A stretch of 64,000 nt of DNA. Source: Emiliania huxleyi CCMP1516. Taxonomy: Eukaryota; Haptophyta; Isochrysidales; Noelaerhabdaceae. Below are positions 1 through 9,717 of this stretch, piece by piece (positions within the stretch are counted from its first letter, which is position 1; each line of letters starts with the position of its first letter). Where the stretch lies: assembly GCF_000372725.1 (NCBI RefSeq), contig NW_005201154.1:196831-260830 (forward strand), given 5' to 3'. The notes under the pieces were generated by a model. It was given only the letters and a program-made list of their open reading frames with translations. It was not told the DNA's origin and made no database searches. The position numbers and the translations under genes are program-made.

Positions 1-2515
1 CGGACCTGTGGGGAGACGGGAGCACACGCCTCCCAGTGCAAGGCGCGGGGAGATGCGAGGAGATGTTGGGAGATGTGTGGCGGATGCGGGGAGATGTGGG
101 GAGATGTGGGGAGATGTGGGGAGATGTGGGGAGATGTGGGGAGATGGGAGCACACGCCTGCCAGTGGAAGGAGCGGGCGGGACCGACGTACTCCTCCTTG
201 GTGTAGTTGATCGCCTCCGCCTCGTGCTCGTACGTCATCGCGACGAAGGTGCCTGTTCACAGCTAGAGGTGTGAAGAGACGCTGTTCACAGCCTCGTGGT
301 GACGTTCTTTCGACGAAGTTGCCCAGTCGACGTCTCTCCTCCACCTCGGCCTCGCTCTCGCCGTAGACAGACTCGTACGGCGACGCGGCCTACAACCCCA
401 AACCACAACCTCGGACGATCTCGGACGATCTCGCCTCGACCTCATTCCACGGCGCGCTAGACTCGCCTCGTCCGCAGCGCCCGCGGCGGTGGCGTTGGTG
501 GTGTTTGCGAGCGCGCGGAAGGCGACGAAGTCTCCGACCCGGTCCAGCGCCACGAGCAAGTCGTGAGAGACGGCGGCGCCTGTTCGGCCACGCCGCGACT
601 GGTGCATGGAGCGCGCAACGAGCAAGAGAAATCGTGAGAGACGGTGGCGCCGAGCATGCGCTGGAGCTCTTCCGGCTGCCCGAGGATCGCGTCCTCGGTG
701 CAGAAGTCCGCCTCGTCGACGTCGATCATGATCTTGCCGAGGCTCGAGCTCATGACGCCTGTGCCGGGGAGATATGGGGAGATATGGGGAGATATGGCTC
801 GAGCTCATGACGCCTGTGCGCCGGTGTGCGTGCGGGTGGCGTCGAGCGATCCGCTCTCAATGCGAGTGACGCTCTCGCCAGGGAGGGAGGGTGCTAGGGC
901 GGGTGTCGGCTCGCCTACTCCGTGTCTTCAGCCGCTGAGCTCTCGACTGCATCGATGCTCTTGCCGAGGGCGGGAGGTAAGAGGGCGGGAGGCGAGGGCG
1001 GGACCGGAGGCAAGGGCGGGAGGTAAGGGCGGGAGGTAAGGGCGGGAGGCAAGGGCGGGAGGTAAGAGGGCGGGAGGCAAGGGCGGGAGGTAAGGGCGGG
1101 AGGCGAGGGCGGGAGGTAAGGGCGGGAGGCAAGGGCGGGAGGCAAGGGCGGGAGGTGAGGGCGGGAGGTAAGGGCGGGAGGTGAGGGCGGGAGGTGAGGG
1201 CGGGAGGCGAGGGCGGGAGGCGAGGGCGGGAGGTAAGGGCGGGAGGTAAGGGCGGGAGGCAAGGGCGGGAGGTGAGGGCGGGAGGTAAGGGCGGGAGGTA
1301 AGGGCGGGAGGTAAGGGCGGGAGGCAAGGGCGGGAGGTGAGGGCGGGAGGTAAGGGCGGGAGGTAAGGGCGGGAGGTAAGGGCGGGAGGCAAGGGCGGGA
1401 GGTGAGGGCGGGAGGTGAGGGCGGGAGGTGAGGGGAGGGCATCGGATGTTGCGCCCGCGGTGACAGCGCGGAGGAGGAAGGGCGGGATCCACATCATGAT
1501 CTTGGACTTGATGAGGTAGAGCTCGAGCTGGGGCTCGTCGCGCACCTGCGAGGCGCGGGGCAGAGGGACAGCGAGGATGAGGCACACAAGAGGCAGCAGC
1601 GGCGAGGCGAGGCGGAGAGGCCGCGGCACGGACCCGTGCGTTGAGAAGGGAGGGGCGGCGGGGGGGGGCGGCGGGGGGGAGAGCGGTGCTCGTGTGTTAC
1701 AGGGCGAGTGTGTGAGAGAGAAGAGATGAGGCGCACAAAGAGAGCTGCCCTGCACGGAGTTTAGTATGGTGGGGCCCGGGCGAGTGTGGTGTGAGAGAAG
1801 AGGTGGGAGGGCGCACAAAGAGCTGCACGGAATAGTAGTCGTGGACAAAGTGCTCGAGGGCGGCCTTGATGTCGGGCTTGCCCTTGATGTCGTAGAGGGT
1901 GAGGTACGACGTGGACGCACCCTCCCCCTCCTTCTCCCTCTCCGCCGCCGCCGCCTCCTCCTCCTCCTCCTCCTTGTCCGCTTTGAGCGCCCGCCGGCCG
2001 AGCAAGTCGAGAGGGCTGAAGCCCTCGTCGACCTTGGGGAGGACGCGCTTGCCGTTGACGCAGACGTGAGGGTTGTGGTACTTCATCGACAGCTGGATCT
2101 GCGCCGAGTCGGCGTACACGGGCATGTTGGTCCGCAGGTATGGCGCGAGCGCCGTCAAGAGACCGAAGAGCGCGACGGCGATGGCCGTCTTGACGCCGGC
2201 CACGAGCGGGTTGGTGGGGAACATGATGCCAACGCTCGCCGCCGCGCTCGCAATCTTCTTCGACCCCGGCGTCACCGGGACGATCTTGGAGAAGATGTCA
2301 GCTGGCCCCGCCCGCGCCTTTGGCTTGCCAGCCTTGCCGTTGCCCTCATCGAGCACCTGCTGATACCTGACCTTTCCCTGCTCGATGGCTGCCCTTGTGG
2401 GGCGCTTGGTGGCAGGCGGTCGGCGGAGAGCAAGCCCGCCCGGCGTGTCGGTGTACATGACTCCGGTGGTTTGGCAAGTCAGGAGTCTCGGCCGCCGACT
2501 TGTTTGGTCGATCAA
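1..2515 (-). CDS. hypothetical membrane protein, multi-exon, 3' end outside the window
   Basis: I do not recognise this gene. The first large exon (about 2515-1860) encodes a basic N-terminus, one clear membrane helix (around AIAVALFGLLTALAPYL) and an acidic Glu-rich stretch. It then reads into FVHDYYSVQLF and, after an intron, VRDEPQLELYLIKSKIMMW. Further exons read GVMSSSLGKIMIDVDEADF, LLVALDRVGDFVAFRAL, then ASPYESVYGESEAEVEERR and TFVAMTYEHEAEAINYTKE before the window edge. Start could be 2515 or 2458 (MYTDTPGG). Three introns can be placed exactly: 813-759, 650-580 and 322-254. All three are GC-AG, and each starts with a copy of the following exon. A 13-mer minisatellite fills another intron. 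The joined reading frame is convincing; the function is unknown. Confidence 0.55.
52..150. repeat. ggggagatgt tandem array
   Basis: About nine imperfect copies of a 10-base unit (ggggagatgt). It lies inside the 3' part of the minus-strand gene that enters from the left edge, and the same word forms the core of several introns further on. The stretch is flanked by two copies of a similar sequence (gagcacacgcctcccagtg near 20 and gagcacacgcctgccagtg near 148). It is therefore probably an expanded intron core between exon duplicates, like the better resolved cases below. Confidence 0.7.
254..322 (-). mobile_element. introner-like intron, ttcacag-hairpin family
   Basis: GC-AG intron of 69 nt in the leftmost gene. 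The donor follows CGACTGG and the acceptor is GTGAACAG. The first half (GGCAACTTCGTCG...ACGAGGC) is a diverged copy of the next exon (GGCACCTTCGTCG...ACGAGGC). The second half is the hairpin-prone core built from ctgttcacag, ggtgtgaagagacg and ctgttcacag. The same core occurs near 4890-4930, 16180-16220, 39870-39908 and 41990-42025. Confidence 0.7.
580..650 (-). other. duplication-bounded GC-AG intron
   Basis: Intron of 71 nt in the leftmost gene. The minus strand reads GGCGCCACCGTCTCTCACGA at the intron start and GGCGCCGCCGTCTCTCACGA at the next exon start. Splicing joins ...EELQRML to GAAVSHDLLVALDR in frame. No repeated core is left; it looks like an older, decayed member of the same class. 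Confidence 0.65.
759..813 (-). mobile_element. introner-like intron, ggagatat family
   Basis: On the plus strand, gctcgagctcatgacgcctgtg occurs twice (near 742-763 and 797-818) with three ggggagatat units between. Read on the coding (minus) strand, both copies offer CACAG|GCGTC. The intron is therefore GC-AG, 55 nt, and consists of one exon copy plus the core. The two copies are identical, implying a recent event. Confidence 0.75.
962..1438. repeat. 13-base minisatellite, about 36 copies
   Basis: Tandem gggcgggaggtaa with variable last three bases (taa, caa, tga, cga). The coding (minus) strand is pyrimidine-rich (ttacctcccgccc) and open in all frames, producing spurious Pro/Leu-rich reading frames. 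It lies between two recognisable exons of the leftmost gene, so it is intronic. Confidence 0.85.
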
Positions 2516-2564
2516 CGGGGCGCCGTGTGCAAAACAAATTTAGACAACTCCTTGCCCAGACGTG

Positions 2565-3330
2565 TGTGGTGGCGGCGTGCCGTCCTCCCATCCCTCCCTT
2601 GGGTTGTCTGTTTTCTTTCTTTCTTTCTTTGCCCGTCGGCTAATCCCGCCAGGGGTTGTGGGCTATATTTATTTATTTATTCAAAAACCACACTCCTCAA
2701 GGCCTCCCTCTCCTTCAGGCATTCGTGGCATCCTATGGGTCGTCCAGAGTATCGACCTCTGGCTTGTCAGCCGCCCCACCGAGGGCACCATGAAGTACAG
2801 CGATCGCCATCTCGCTGGCCTCTTCGCAGGCCCCCCCGACCGCGTCGAACTCATCGGCGCGGGCTCTCTCGGCTACGGGACCGGCCCCAGCTTCGGCTGA
2901 GGGCTAACAAGCTGCCGAGCCCAAATCACTGTGAGAGTCGTGATTTCTTGTTGGTCTTTAAAAATCTCTCACTCCTCTCCTTAAAATCCCTGTGTGTGTG
3001 TGGTGGCGGCGTGCCGTCCTCCCATCCCTCCCTTGCGTTGTCTGTTTTTGCCCGGCCGCGCGCAGCGCCAATCGGGCGTCCTTTGCTCCTCCGCGAGCTG
3101 CCCGGCCGTGAAGAAAACAAATTCGCACAGGACTCCTTGCGCTCCTCAAAAACCACGGTCTGCCCGTCGGGTTGCTGCCCTAATCCCGCCAGGGGTTGTC
3201 TGCCCTATTTATTTATTTAAAAACCACACTCCTCTCCTTAAAATCCCTGTGTGTGTGGTGGCGGCGTGCCGTCCTCCCATCCCTCCCTTGCTGGTCTGTT
3301 TTGTTTCTTTCTTTCTTTGCTTTTTCTCCT
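2565..3330 (+). repeat. three copies of the TTTC-tailed dispersed repeat
   Basis: Copies near 2565-2640, 2985-3050 and 3236-3320. The shared order is aaaatccctgtgtg, then tggtggcggcgtgccgtcc, then cccatccctcccttg, ending in a tail of ttctttctttc (weak in the second copy). A second shared block, ctaatcccgccaggggttgt followed by tatttatttattta, occurs near 2640-2680 and 3180-3220. The same repeat recurs at 8122, 13060, 31150 (-) and 53535 (-), usually just upstream of a gene. Confidence 0.7.
2720..2900 (+). CDS. possible C-terminal exon, unknown protein
   Basis: Open frame reading GIRGILWVVQSIDLWLVSRP, TEGTMKYSDRHLAGLFAGPP and DRVELIGAGSLGYGTGPSFG, then stop. Composition is protein-like and unlike the repeat DNA on both sides. 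A possible acceptor (ccttcag) precedes it near 2718. No upstream exon could be identified because the preceding DNA is a dispersed repeat, so this may be a gene fragment. Confidence 0.3.
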
Positions 3331-3729
3331 CCGGGGCACCCCTCGGCGGGGAGGGTTCTGGGGCAGTGAGAGGCTGCCTGCTCCTGGGCGCTGGGCCTGG
3401 CACACGCCTCCGGGGGTACCCCGAATATCCGTGACAGCGGCCCGCCGCGGCGCCGCCGCCGCCAGCCCCGGCTGCGGCCGCCTCGGCGCAACCGCCCACC
3501 CCATCCGGTGCTTGCGCTCCCGCTGTGCGCGCGGCATTTTATACTTTTTTTCTCGCGTGTTGACCCTGTGTGGCGGGGGAACTAGGCGCCCCCCTGTGCT
3601 CTGTTTTACCCGCGTTTTATTTATTTATTGGAAGGTGGTGAAGGTGATGCCCCGCCGCGGGCCGCACTCCTGAGACTCCAAACTTATGGTATATGGATTA
3701 CATGCTCCTTCAAGAGTGTCGCATCACGC
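3331..3729. other. no gene seen
   Basis: GC-rich stretch after the third TTTC-tailed repeat, with tttatttatttatt near 3616. It contains the 3' flank of the minus-strand aminotransferase. No coding signal was found. Confidence 0.4.
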
Positions 3730-5825
3730 TCAGGTCTCGCCCCAACGCGCTCGGAGCGCCTCCGCGGCGCGAAGCAGCCTCTCAGCGATCGGCTCCGCCT
3801 CCTCCGCGCTCGCGAGGCGGCCGTACGAGAGGCGGAGGTGGCCGGGCCGCCCAAAGGCCGAGCCAGGCAGCGTGAGCAGCTCGTGCTCCGCCGCGAGCCG
3901 CCGCACCGCCTCCTCCTCCGCCTCGCAGTCGGCAAGGCGCGAGGCGTGCAGCAGGCCGCTGCGCTCCTCCTCCGCCGCCTCGCCGCCCTCGCCTCCCTCG
4001 CCCAGCACCCGGGCGCCGCGCGAGCTGCAGCCGGGCAGCCTCACAAAGTAGTAGAATGCGCCGGCGGGCTGCAAGGCGCCCCCCCCGCCGCGCAGCGGCG
4101 CCAGCGCCTCCCACAACATCGCCCGCGCCGGCTCGAGTGTCGCAACCTGAGATATGGGGAGATATGGGGAGACATGGGGAGATATGGCTCGAGCGTCGCA
4201 ACCTCTCCGTGGGGTGGCCCAAGAGGTGAGGGTGTCGCGGCGAGGTTCGAGGGAGCTCGCGCGCCGCCGCACTCGCCTGCTGGCGAACCCGATCTCCGCA
4301 CATCTCCCTCAGACCTCTCCTCATCTCCCCACTCGCCTGCTCGCGCACCCACGCCTCGCCGAGCCCTTCCAGCGCCTACTCTCGCGGCCAATCTCGCGTG
4401 AATCTCGCGTGAGCTCCACCCCCCCCGCCTCGCCTCGCCCTTCCCAGCGCCGCGAGGGCGAGTCGCTGCGAGGCGCGGCACGCGTGCGTCGGCATCGTGT
4501 CCTGCACCTGCCCACACGTCCACCGAGATAGGGGGAGACAGGGGGAGAGATGGGGAGAGATGGTGTCCTGCACCTGCCCACACATCCACCACCCATTGCT
4601 GCACCAGCCCCCGCGCGTGCGCGTGGGCGGCGCGTCCCACCGCCTTGAGCATCGCGTCGTGCAATCTCGGGCGATCTCGGGCGATCTCGCGTGATCTCGC
4701 GCCTTGAGCATCGCGTCGTGCAGCTGGTGCGGGTAGGACAGGTGGCCGACCCTCCACGCCGCCAGGCCGTACGACTTTGAGAAGGTGCGCAGGCACAGGA
4801 GCAGCTCGCCTCCGCCCGCCTCGCACAGCTCTGCCGCCGAGGCGTGCTCCGCCGCGCCGTAGGTGAAGTGCTCGTACGCCTCGAGGAGTCATCTCACAGC
4901 GTCTCTTCACACCTCCAGCTGTGAACAGGCGCGCCGTAGGCGAAGTGCTTGGTACGCCGCGAGGATCATATCACTCGTCGAGGTCAACCAAAGCGGGGGG
5001 GAGTGCCGTCGGCGAAGGTGCGCGCCGCGCCTCGTCCGAGATCAGCCCATATCTCCCCATATCTCCCCACATCTCCCCATATCTCGCGCCTCGTCCGAGA
5101 TCAGCCACGCGCCCGCCTGCGGGAACGCTCACGGAACGGCTCATCGTGGAGCCGCACGCCCCGACGGAGGAAGGTACGCGCCGGACCTGCGCGCAGGCCT
5201 CGCCCAGCTCTCGCACGAGCTCAGCCGGGCAGACGGCGCCGGTCGGGTTGCTCGGGGAGACCAGCACCACCGCCCTCAGCCGGCCGCCGGGGCGCGAGGC
5301 GGAGGCGCGCACGGCGCCGGGCGTCGGCAGGCCTACCCGTAGTGGAGAGCAGAGGCTGCACTGTTGATGGCATTGATGTAGGTCGTGCGTCGGCTCGCCT
5401 CGCTCGTCGCAGTCGGCGAAGACAGGCACAAGGCCGAGGAGCTGAAGCGCGACCAGGTGCGAAAAGTAGTAGGGCCGCCAGAGAAGCACCTCGTCGCCGA
5501 CGTCACAGGTGGACAGCAGCGCGTGCACGAACGCCTGGTTGGCGCCGGGTGTCACCATGACGTGCTCGCGCCCGTGCTCCTCGCGCAGCGCTGCCAGCAG
5601 CGCCGGCTCGCCGCGGATGTCGCCATACCCGCCGTCGCCGCGCAGCGCCGCCTCGACGAGGCGCTCGGGCGGCGACCAGTGCGCCGTCCCAGGCGCGAGG
5701 TTGGCGATGCCGGGACGGAGGTGCGTGGCGATGATGCGCTCGACGATCGCCTCCGAGGCGTTGGCCGCGCGCATGGACGGCCGGAGGCGACGCATTGTCT
5801 CGCGAAATGCCCGCGTGTGCGGCAA
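3730..5825 (-). CDS. PLP-dependent aminotransferase, class I/II
   Basis: Transfers amino groups using pyridoxal phosphate; substrate not predictable. Start is MPHTRAFRETMRRLRPSMRA at 5825. Visible motifs in order are NLAPGTAHWSPP, GYGDIRGEPALLAALR, VTPGANQAFVHALLSTCD, VLVSPSNPTGAVC, WLISDEAYEHFTYG and the PLP-lysine motif TFSKSYGLAAWRVG. The C-terminal domain ends AFGRPGHLRLSYGRLASAEE. The Asn of the NPTG motif, the Asp/Tyr pair and the Schiff-base Lys are present, so an active enzyme is likely. The gene is cut by at least seven introns, nearly all bounded by exon duplicates with ggagatat, cgagat or ttcacag cores; some hold two or three stacked events. The exon starting GCG TAC GAG (4879) is well placed. 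Exact joins near 5330-5400 are uncertain. Confidence 0.85.
4080..4235 (-). mobile_element. introner-like intron, ggagatat family (aminotransferase)
   Basis: The coding strand carries AGGTTGCGACGCTCGAGCC and AGGTTGCGACACTCGAGCC on either side of four atatctcccc units (plus strand 4148-4190). Splicing at the two AG|GTTGCGAC words removes one copy plus the core. It joins the segment ending near HPTERL to VATLEPARAMLWEALAPLR. The outer limits given are approximate; the duplicate pair is certain. Confidence 0.65.
4500..4730 (-). mobile_element. stacked introner-like events in one aminotransferase intron
   Basis: Between MLK and VQDTMPTHA the intron holds two independent duplicate pairs. The first is CACGACGCGATGCTCAAGGCG around a cgagatcgcc core (4660-4745). 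The second is GTGTGGGCAGGTGCAGGACAC around an atctctcccc core (4495-4600). Each pair would be a self-sufficient intron, so the present intron arose by repeated insertions at neighbouring points. Confidence 0.65.
4879..5090 (-). mobile_element. two stacked introner-like events, ggagatat plus ttcacag families
   Basis: The intron inside ISDEA/YEHFTYG contains two duplicate pairs. GGCTGATCTCGGACGAGGCGC lies around a ggagatat core (5030-5105). A diverged GCACTTCGCCTACGGCGCG copy lies before a ttcacag core (4890-4930). The acceptor is CTCGAG|GCGTACGAG, leaving the exon starting at 4879. Two different families therefore hit the same ISDEAYEHF-coding site. Confidence 0.65.
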
Positions 5826-6586
5826 GAGGTAGCAGAGCCCCAGCCGACTCTGCTGTCAGCCTCGAGGGGTCTGCGAACACCGCGCAGCTGAAGCGGCGGC
5901 AACTACAAGACGGGTTTAAGGTGGCAGTCCGGGTTCTGTGAAGAGGGTCGCTGGTCGAATGCGAGCCAGTTCGCTCGCGACGCCGACGCCGACGCCGCCG
6001 CCGGAACGACCGCGGCGGCCGGTCGAGCGGCCGCCCCGGCCAGCGGCCGTATCGAGCCTGCCCGTCGCGAAGGTGCGGACCTCACGCGCCCCACCGGCCG
6101 CCCGCGCCGCCGCGCCCACGTCGCTCTCTCGAAGCCCAGCGCCACGCCGCTACGACTCCCATCGCGACGACTCCCGTGCTCGCTCGTGGCGCAGGCGATC
6201 GACTCCTGACACCCATCGAGCGGATGGGCGCGTTCCCGCCGCGACCCGGTACTCTCGAACGACTTTTGAGGGCAAAAGGTGCCGCCCGAGCCCATTCCCG
6301 CCGCCCGCCGCCCGAGATCAGCTGCCACCGGCCAGCGCGCGCGCGGAGACCTGCCGCGAGCGCCTCCGTGGCCCTAGCTGGGGTGATTAGCAAGCGCCTC
6401 GGCACTTTAGATTCGCCCCTCGGGCTTTTCCGCGCGCGTGATCAGTCTCGCGTTCTCTCCTTTTTCAGGCGCCTGTTTTCGGCCTCTGAAGAGCAACCGT
6501 CGAGGCGTCGATGCTCGCCTCCACGACCGCGCCAGACCTCCGCGATTGGGGCGCCTTGTCGACGGGATCAATTGTTATTCCGAACA
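5826..6586. other. no gene seen; upstream flank of the aminotransferase
   Basis: Several open frames exist on both strands, but all have Arg/Pro/Ala-biased composition typical of GC-rich noncoding DNA here. The first 150 bases probably hold the aminotransferase 5' leader. It contains gggtttaaggtggcagtccgg (5912-5932), whose reverse complement is close to the text at 8104-8125. Confidence 0.4.
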
Positions 6587-6721
6587 CATTTTTCTGGCAT
6601 TTAACTCGCACGTCGGCGACTCTTAGTCGCTTCTCCGTGCTAGGAGGCCTCTGTTTTGTGTCCGCGAGGACTAGATCGAAACTAACATTTCGGCACATTT
6701 CAGTTAAATGCCAGAAAAATG
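6587..6721. mobile_element. MITE-like palindromic element, 20-bp terminal inverted repeats
   Basis: CATTTTTCTGGCATTTAACT at 6587-6606 is the perfect inverted match of AGTTAAATGCCAGAAAAATG at 6702-6721. The interior (95 bases) is less GC-rich than the surroundings. No open frame and no clear target duplication were seen. It is either a small nonautonomous DNA transposon or a long RNA hairpin. Confidence 0.6.
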
Positions 6722-6852
6722 CGCGTTCACTCACAATTCATGTGTATATGAACGGTGCCGACGGGTTTGGCGAGCATCGAAGCCGTCCAGGCGCAGCAAC
6801 GCGACGGATTCGGAGGCCGAGGGCTCCGAAAGAGCCTCCCGAGCGAGGCCGG

Positions 6853-7510
6853 CGCGGTCACGGTGCCGTGGCGGCCACCGACGTCGCCGGAGCGGCACTC
6901 CCGGGGCGCCACTCCCTCACCCGGTCAGGGGGGGCCAACCACAGCCCGCCTCACCGTCCGTGGAGCTTCCGTGGTCCGCCGCTTCGGCTTCGATTTTCGA
7001 CCCTCCCGAGGCTGCTAGAGCAGCCCCGCGGAGCCTCCCGGATGCACCAGCACACCGTCGTCCAGAACGCCTCTGCACGCGCTGCCCAGTGACTGGGCGG
7101 GTCGGCCCCGACTAGGGGCGGGCCCAGCCGCGCGGAGAAGACCATCCCACTCGCGGTTCGTCGCACCGTCCGCTCCGGTTTTCGTCTCGAGCGGGTCGTG
7201 AGACGGCCGCGAGAGCGAGCACCGCGGTCACGGTACCGTGGAGGCCACAGACGTCGCCGGAGCGGCACTCCCGGGGCGCCACTCCCTCGCCCGGTCAGGG
7301 GGGGCCAACCACAGCCCGCCTCACCGTCCGTGGAGCTTCCGTGGTCCGCCGCTCCGGCTTCGATTTTCGACCCTCCCGAGGCTGCTAGAGCAGCCCCGCG
7401 GAGCCTCCCGGATGCATCGGCACACCGTCGTCCAGAACGCCGGCGCACGCGCTGCCCAGTGACTGGGCGGGTCGGCCCCGACTAGGGGCGGGCCCAGCCG
7501 CGCGGAGAAG
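6853..7510. repeat. tandem duplication, 370-bp period with a 288-bp well-conserved core
   Basis: 6853-7140 and 7223-7510 match almost base for base (cgcggtcacggt ... gcgcggagaag). The following sequence is diverged but still shares gagcgggtcg and ccgcgagag. There are no consistent open frames, so this looks like a noncoding segmental duplication. Confidence 0.85.
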
Positions 7511-8121
7511 GCCAGCGAGCTCGAAACACGTCGCCGCGGCCGGCCGTTTCGCAAGCCTGAGCGGGTCGCCAGACACCCGCGAGAGCCAGCAGCTAGAGCG
7601 CCGTCGTAGCCGCAGATCGAGTCGAGGAGCTTGATGTCCACGGTAGCAGTTGTGGAGAGCGGTGGCACGGTGCGTGTAGACGCGTCGATTGAGGGCTCCC
7701 TTTCGAAACGCGACGGGTACGGCATGACAACTGCCAGTACAGTTTTACGCCGGCCAGCGTGAGAGCACAACAGGGAGCCGGCGACCCGTACGCTTTGCGC
7801 GTGGCGACTGGTGGCTGTCTGGAGCTCGTGTGAGCTGGGCCGACGCGTGGCCGAGCCGAGAGGACCAGCGAGCGACCACGTTGGCGATGAAGCTTGGCGG
7901 CCGGCGCCTCGTCGCCAGACGTCACAGCGGCGTGGACGTAGGAGTGTGCGGCGACGGTTACCGGCAAATCCGGCCCAGTGTGGCCGGCAGCTGCCTAGCG
8001 CTGGCCTGTGGCCGGCGCCGCGGTGGCGGATAAGGCGTCTCGCCGCCGTGGCGGCGGTCGGCAGGTGCGAGCGTGATGCCATCTTGCGAGACGACACCCG
8101 TCTCGCAAAACCCGGACTGCC
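7511..8121. other. no gene seen
   Basis: Unique GC-rich sequence between the tandem duplication and the TTTC-tailed repeat. Open frames on both strands lack any recognisable motif. Confidence 0.35.
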
Positions 8122-8205
8122 ACCTTAAAATCCCTGTGTGGTGGCGGCGTGCCGTTCTCCCATCCCTCCCTTGGGTTGTGTGTTTTCTTTCTTTCTTTCT
8201 TTACA
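8122..8205 (+). repeat. TTTC-tailed dispersed repeat, sense, 50 bp before a start codon
   Basis: Matches the 3236-3320 copy through aaaatccctgtgtg, ggtggcggcgtgccgt and cccatccctcccttgggttg, then ttctttctttctttctttac. Its tail runs directly into the leader of the F-box/RCC1 gene (ATG at 8252) in the same orientation. Confidence 0.7.
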
Positions 8206-8251
8206 AGATGGGTTTTCTTCTTTCCCGCGTAGAAAATTTCTTTTCTTCGCG

Positions 8252-9717
8252 ATGTCCACCCGCCGCGCCGCCGCTCGCGCACCCTCGCCTCCGCCGCCGC
8301 CGCCGCCCCCTCGCCAGTCGCGCCGCCGCCCGCCCGGCTCCTCGACCTCCCCAGGGAGCTCCTCGAGCGCGCCCTCTCCCGCTTCGACAGCCCCGCCGAC
8401 ATCGCTCGCGCCGCGGCCGTCTCGCTGCTCTTCCACGCCTCGCTAGCGGAGCAGGGCATCCGCTTGTGGGCGCAAGAGCGCGGCTTCGAGCTGCCGCCGC
8501 AGCCGGAGGGCGAGAGCTGCGCCGTGCGGTGGCTGTGCTTCGCCGCGCTCCTGCGCAAGGCCAACCCGCCGGCGAGGGTGTCCGCAGGCGAACGGCACAG
8601 CGTCTTCATCGACGGCAAGGGGCAGCTCTCGTCGTGCGGGTCAGCGGCAACGGAGGGGGAGGAGGAGGAGGAGGAGGACGAGGAGGAATTACCAGGCCTT
8701 CTCGGCCACGGCGAGGGCGTGACGCGGCTCAACACGCCGACCCGCCTCCCGTCAACGCTGGGTGACGAGCGCGCCGTGAGCGTGTCGGCTGGAGATGGCC
8801 ACAGCCTCGCCCTCACCGCCGACGGCGCCGTCTGGAGTTGGGGCGGTGGAGTTTTTGGCAAGTTGGGCCACGGCGACCACGAGACGCAGCTGCTGCCGAA
8901 GAGGATCGAGGCCTTGGCGGGGCGGCGCGTCATCGCTGTGTCGGCTGGAGGCATGCACAGCCTCGCCGTCACCGCCGACGGCAGTGTCTGGAGCTGGGGC
9001 CGCGGAGTCTACGGCCGGCTGGGCCACGGCGACTATCAGAACACGCTGCTGCCCGAGAAGATCGAGGCCTTGGCTGGCCATCAAGTTGTCGCTGTCTCGG
9101 CTGGACTTCACCACAGCATCGCCCTTACCATCGACGGCGGCGTCTGGAGCTGGGGCTCTGGAGGCGAAGGCCAGCTTGGCCACGGCGAGTCGCGGAATTG
9201 TCAGCTGCTGCCGAAGAAGGTCGAGGCCTTCGCTGAGCGGCGCGTCGTCGCTGTCTCGGCTGGAGACTTCCACAGCCTCGCCATCACCGCCGACGGCTCT
9301 GCTTGGAGCTGGGGCCATGGATACTCTGGCCAGCTGGGCCACGGCCACTGGCAGCAGCAGCTACTGCCAAAGAAGGTTGAGGCGTTCGCTGGGCGGCGCC
9401 TCGTCGCTGTGTCGGCGGGAGGCGAACACAGCCTCGCCCTCACCGCGGACAGCAGCGTCTGGAGCTGGGGCAGTGGATTGTCGGGCAAGTCGGGCCACGG
9501 TGACGAGCAGAACCAGCTGCTGCCCAAGAAGATCGAGGCCTTGGCTGGCCAGCGCGTCGTCGCTGTGTTGGCTGGACTCGACCACAGCCTCGCCATCACC
9601 GCCGACGACGCTGTTCATGCTTGGGGCAAGGGCGAGAGCGGCTGCCTTGGCCACGGAGAGGACCTGTCGACCCAGCTGCTGCCCAAGAAGGTCGAGGCGT
9701 GGTCGCCGGCGCCGTGA
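8252..9717 (+). CDS. F-box-like protein with RCC1 repeats
   Basis: Probably a substrate receptor of an SCF-type ubiquitin ligase. An F-box-like N-terminus (LDLPRELLERALSRFDSPAD, then IARAAAVSLLFHASLAE) is followed by about seven RCC1 repeats of roughly 50 residues. These follow the pattern RVVAVSAGxxHSLAITADGxVWSWGxGxxGQLGHG, enough for one beta-propeller. The RCC1 frame is open from 8233 to 9717 but contains no ATG upstream of the F-box. The only plausible start (ATG 8252, MSTRRAAARAPSP) is in another frame. A frame change is therefore needed between about 8290 and 8330, a C/G-rich run where a sequencing error is easy; a non-ATG start is the alternative. Short copies of this gene's 5' end lie at 56632-56706 and 58942-58998. 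Confidence 0.8.

Noticed and set aside
962-1438. CRISPR array
   Set aside because: Direct repeats without unique spacers in a eukaryotic intron; it is a minisatellite.
857-1920. Pro/Leu-rich reading frames of 170-330 codons over the 13-mer minisatellite
   Set aside because: The repeat lacks stops in all frames; it lies in an intron between recognised exons.
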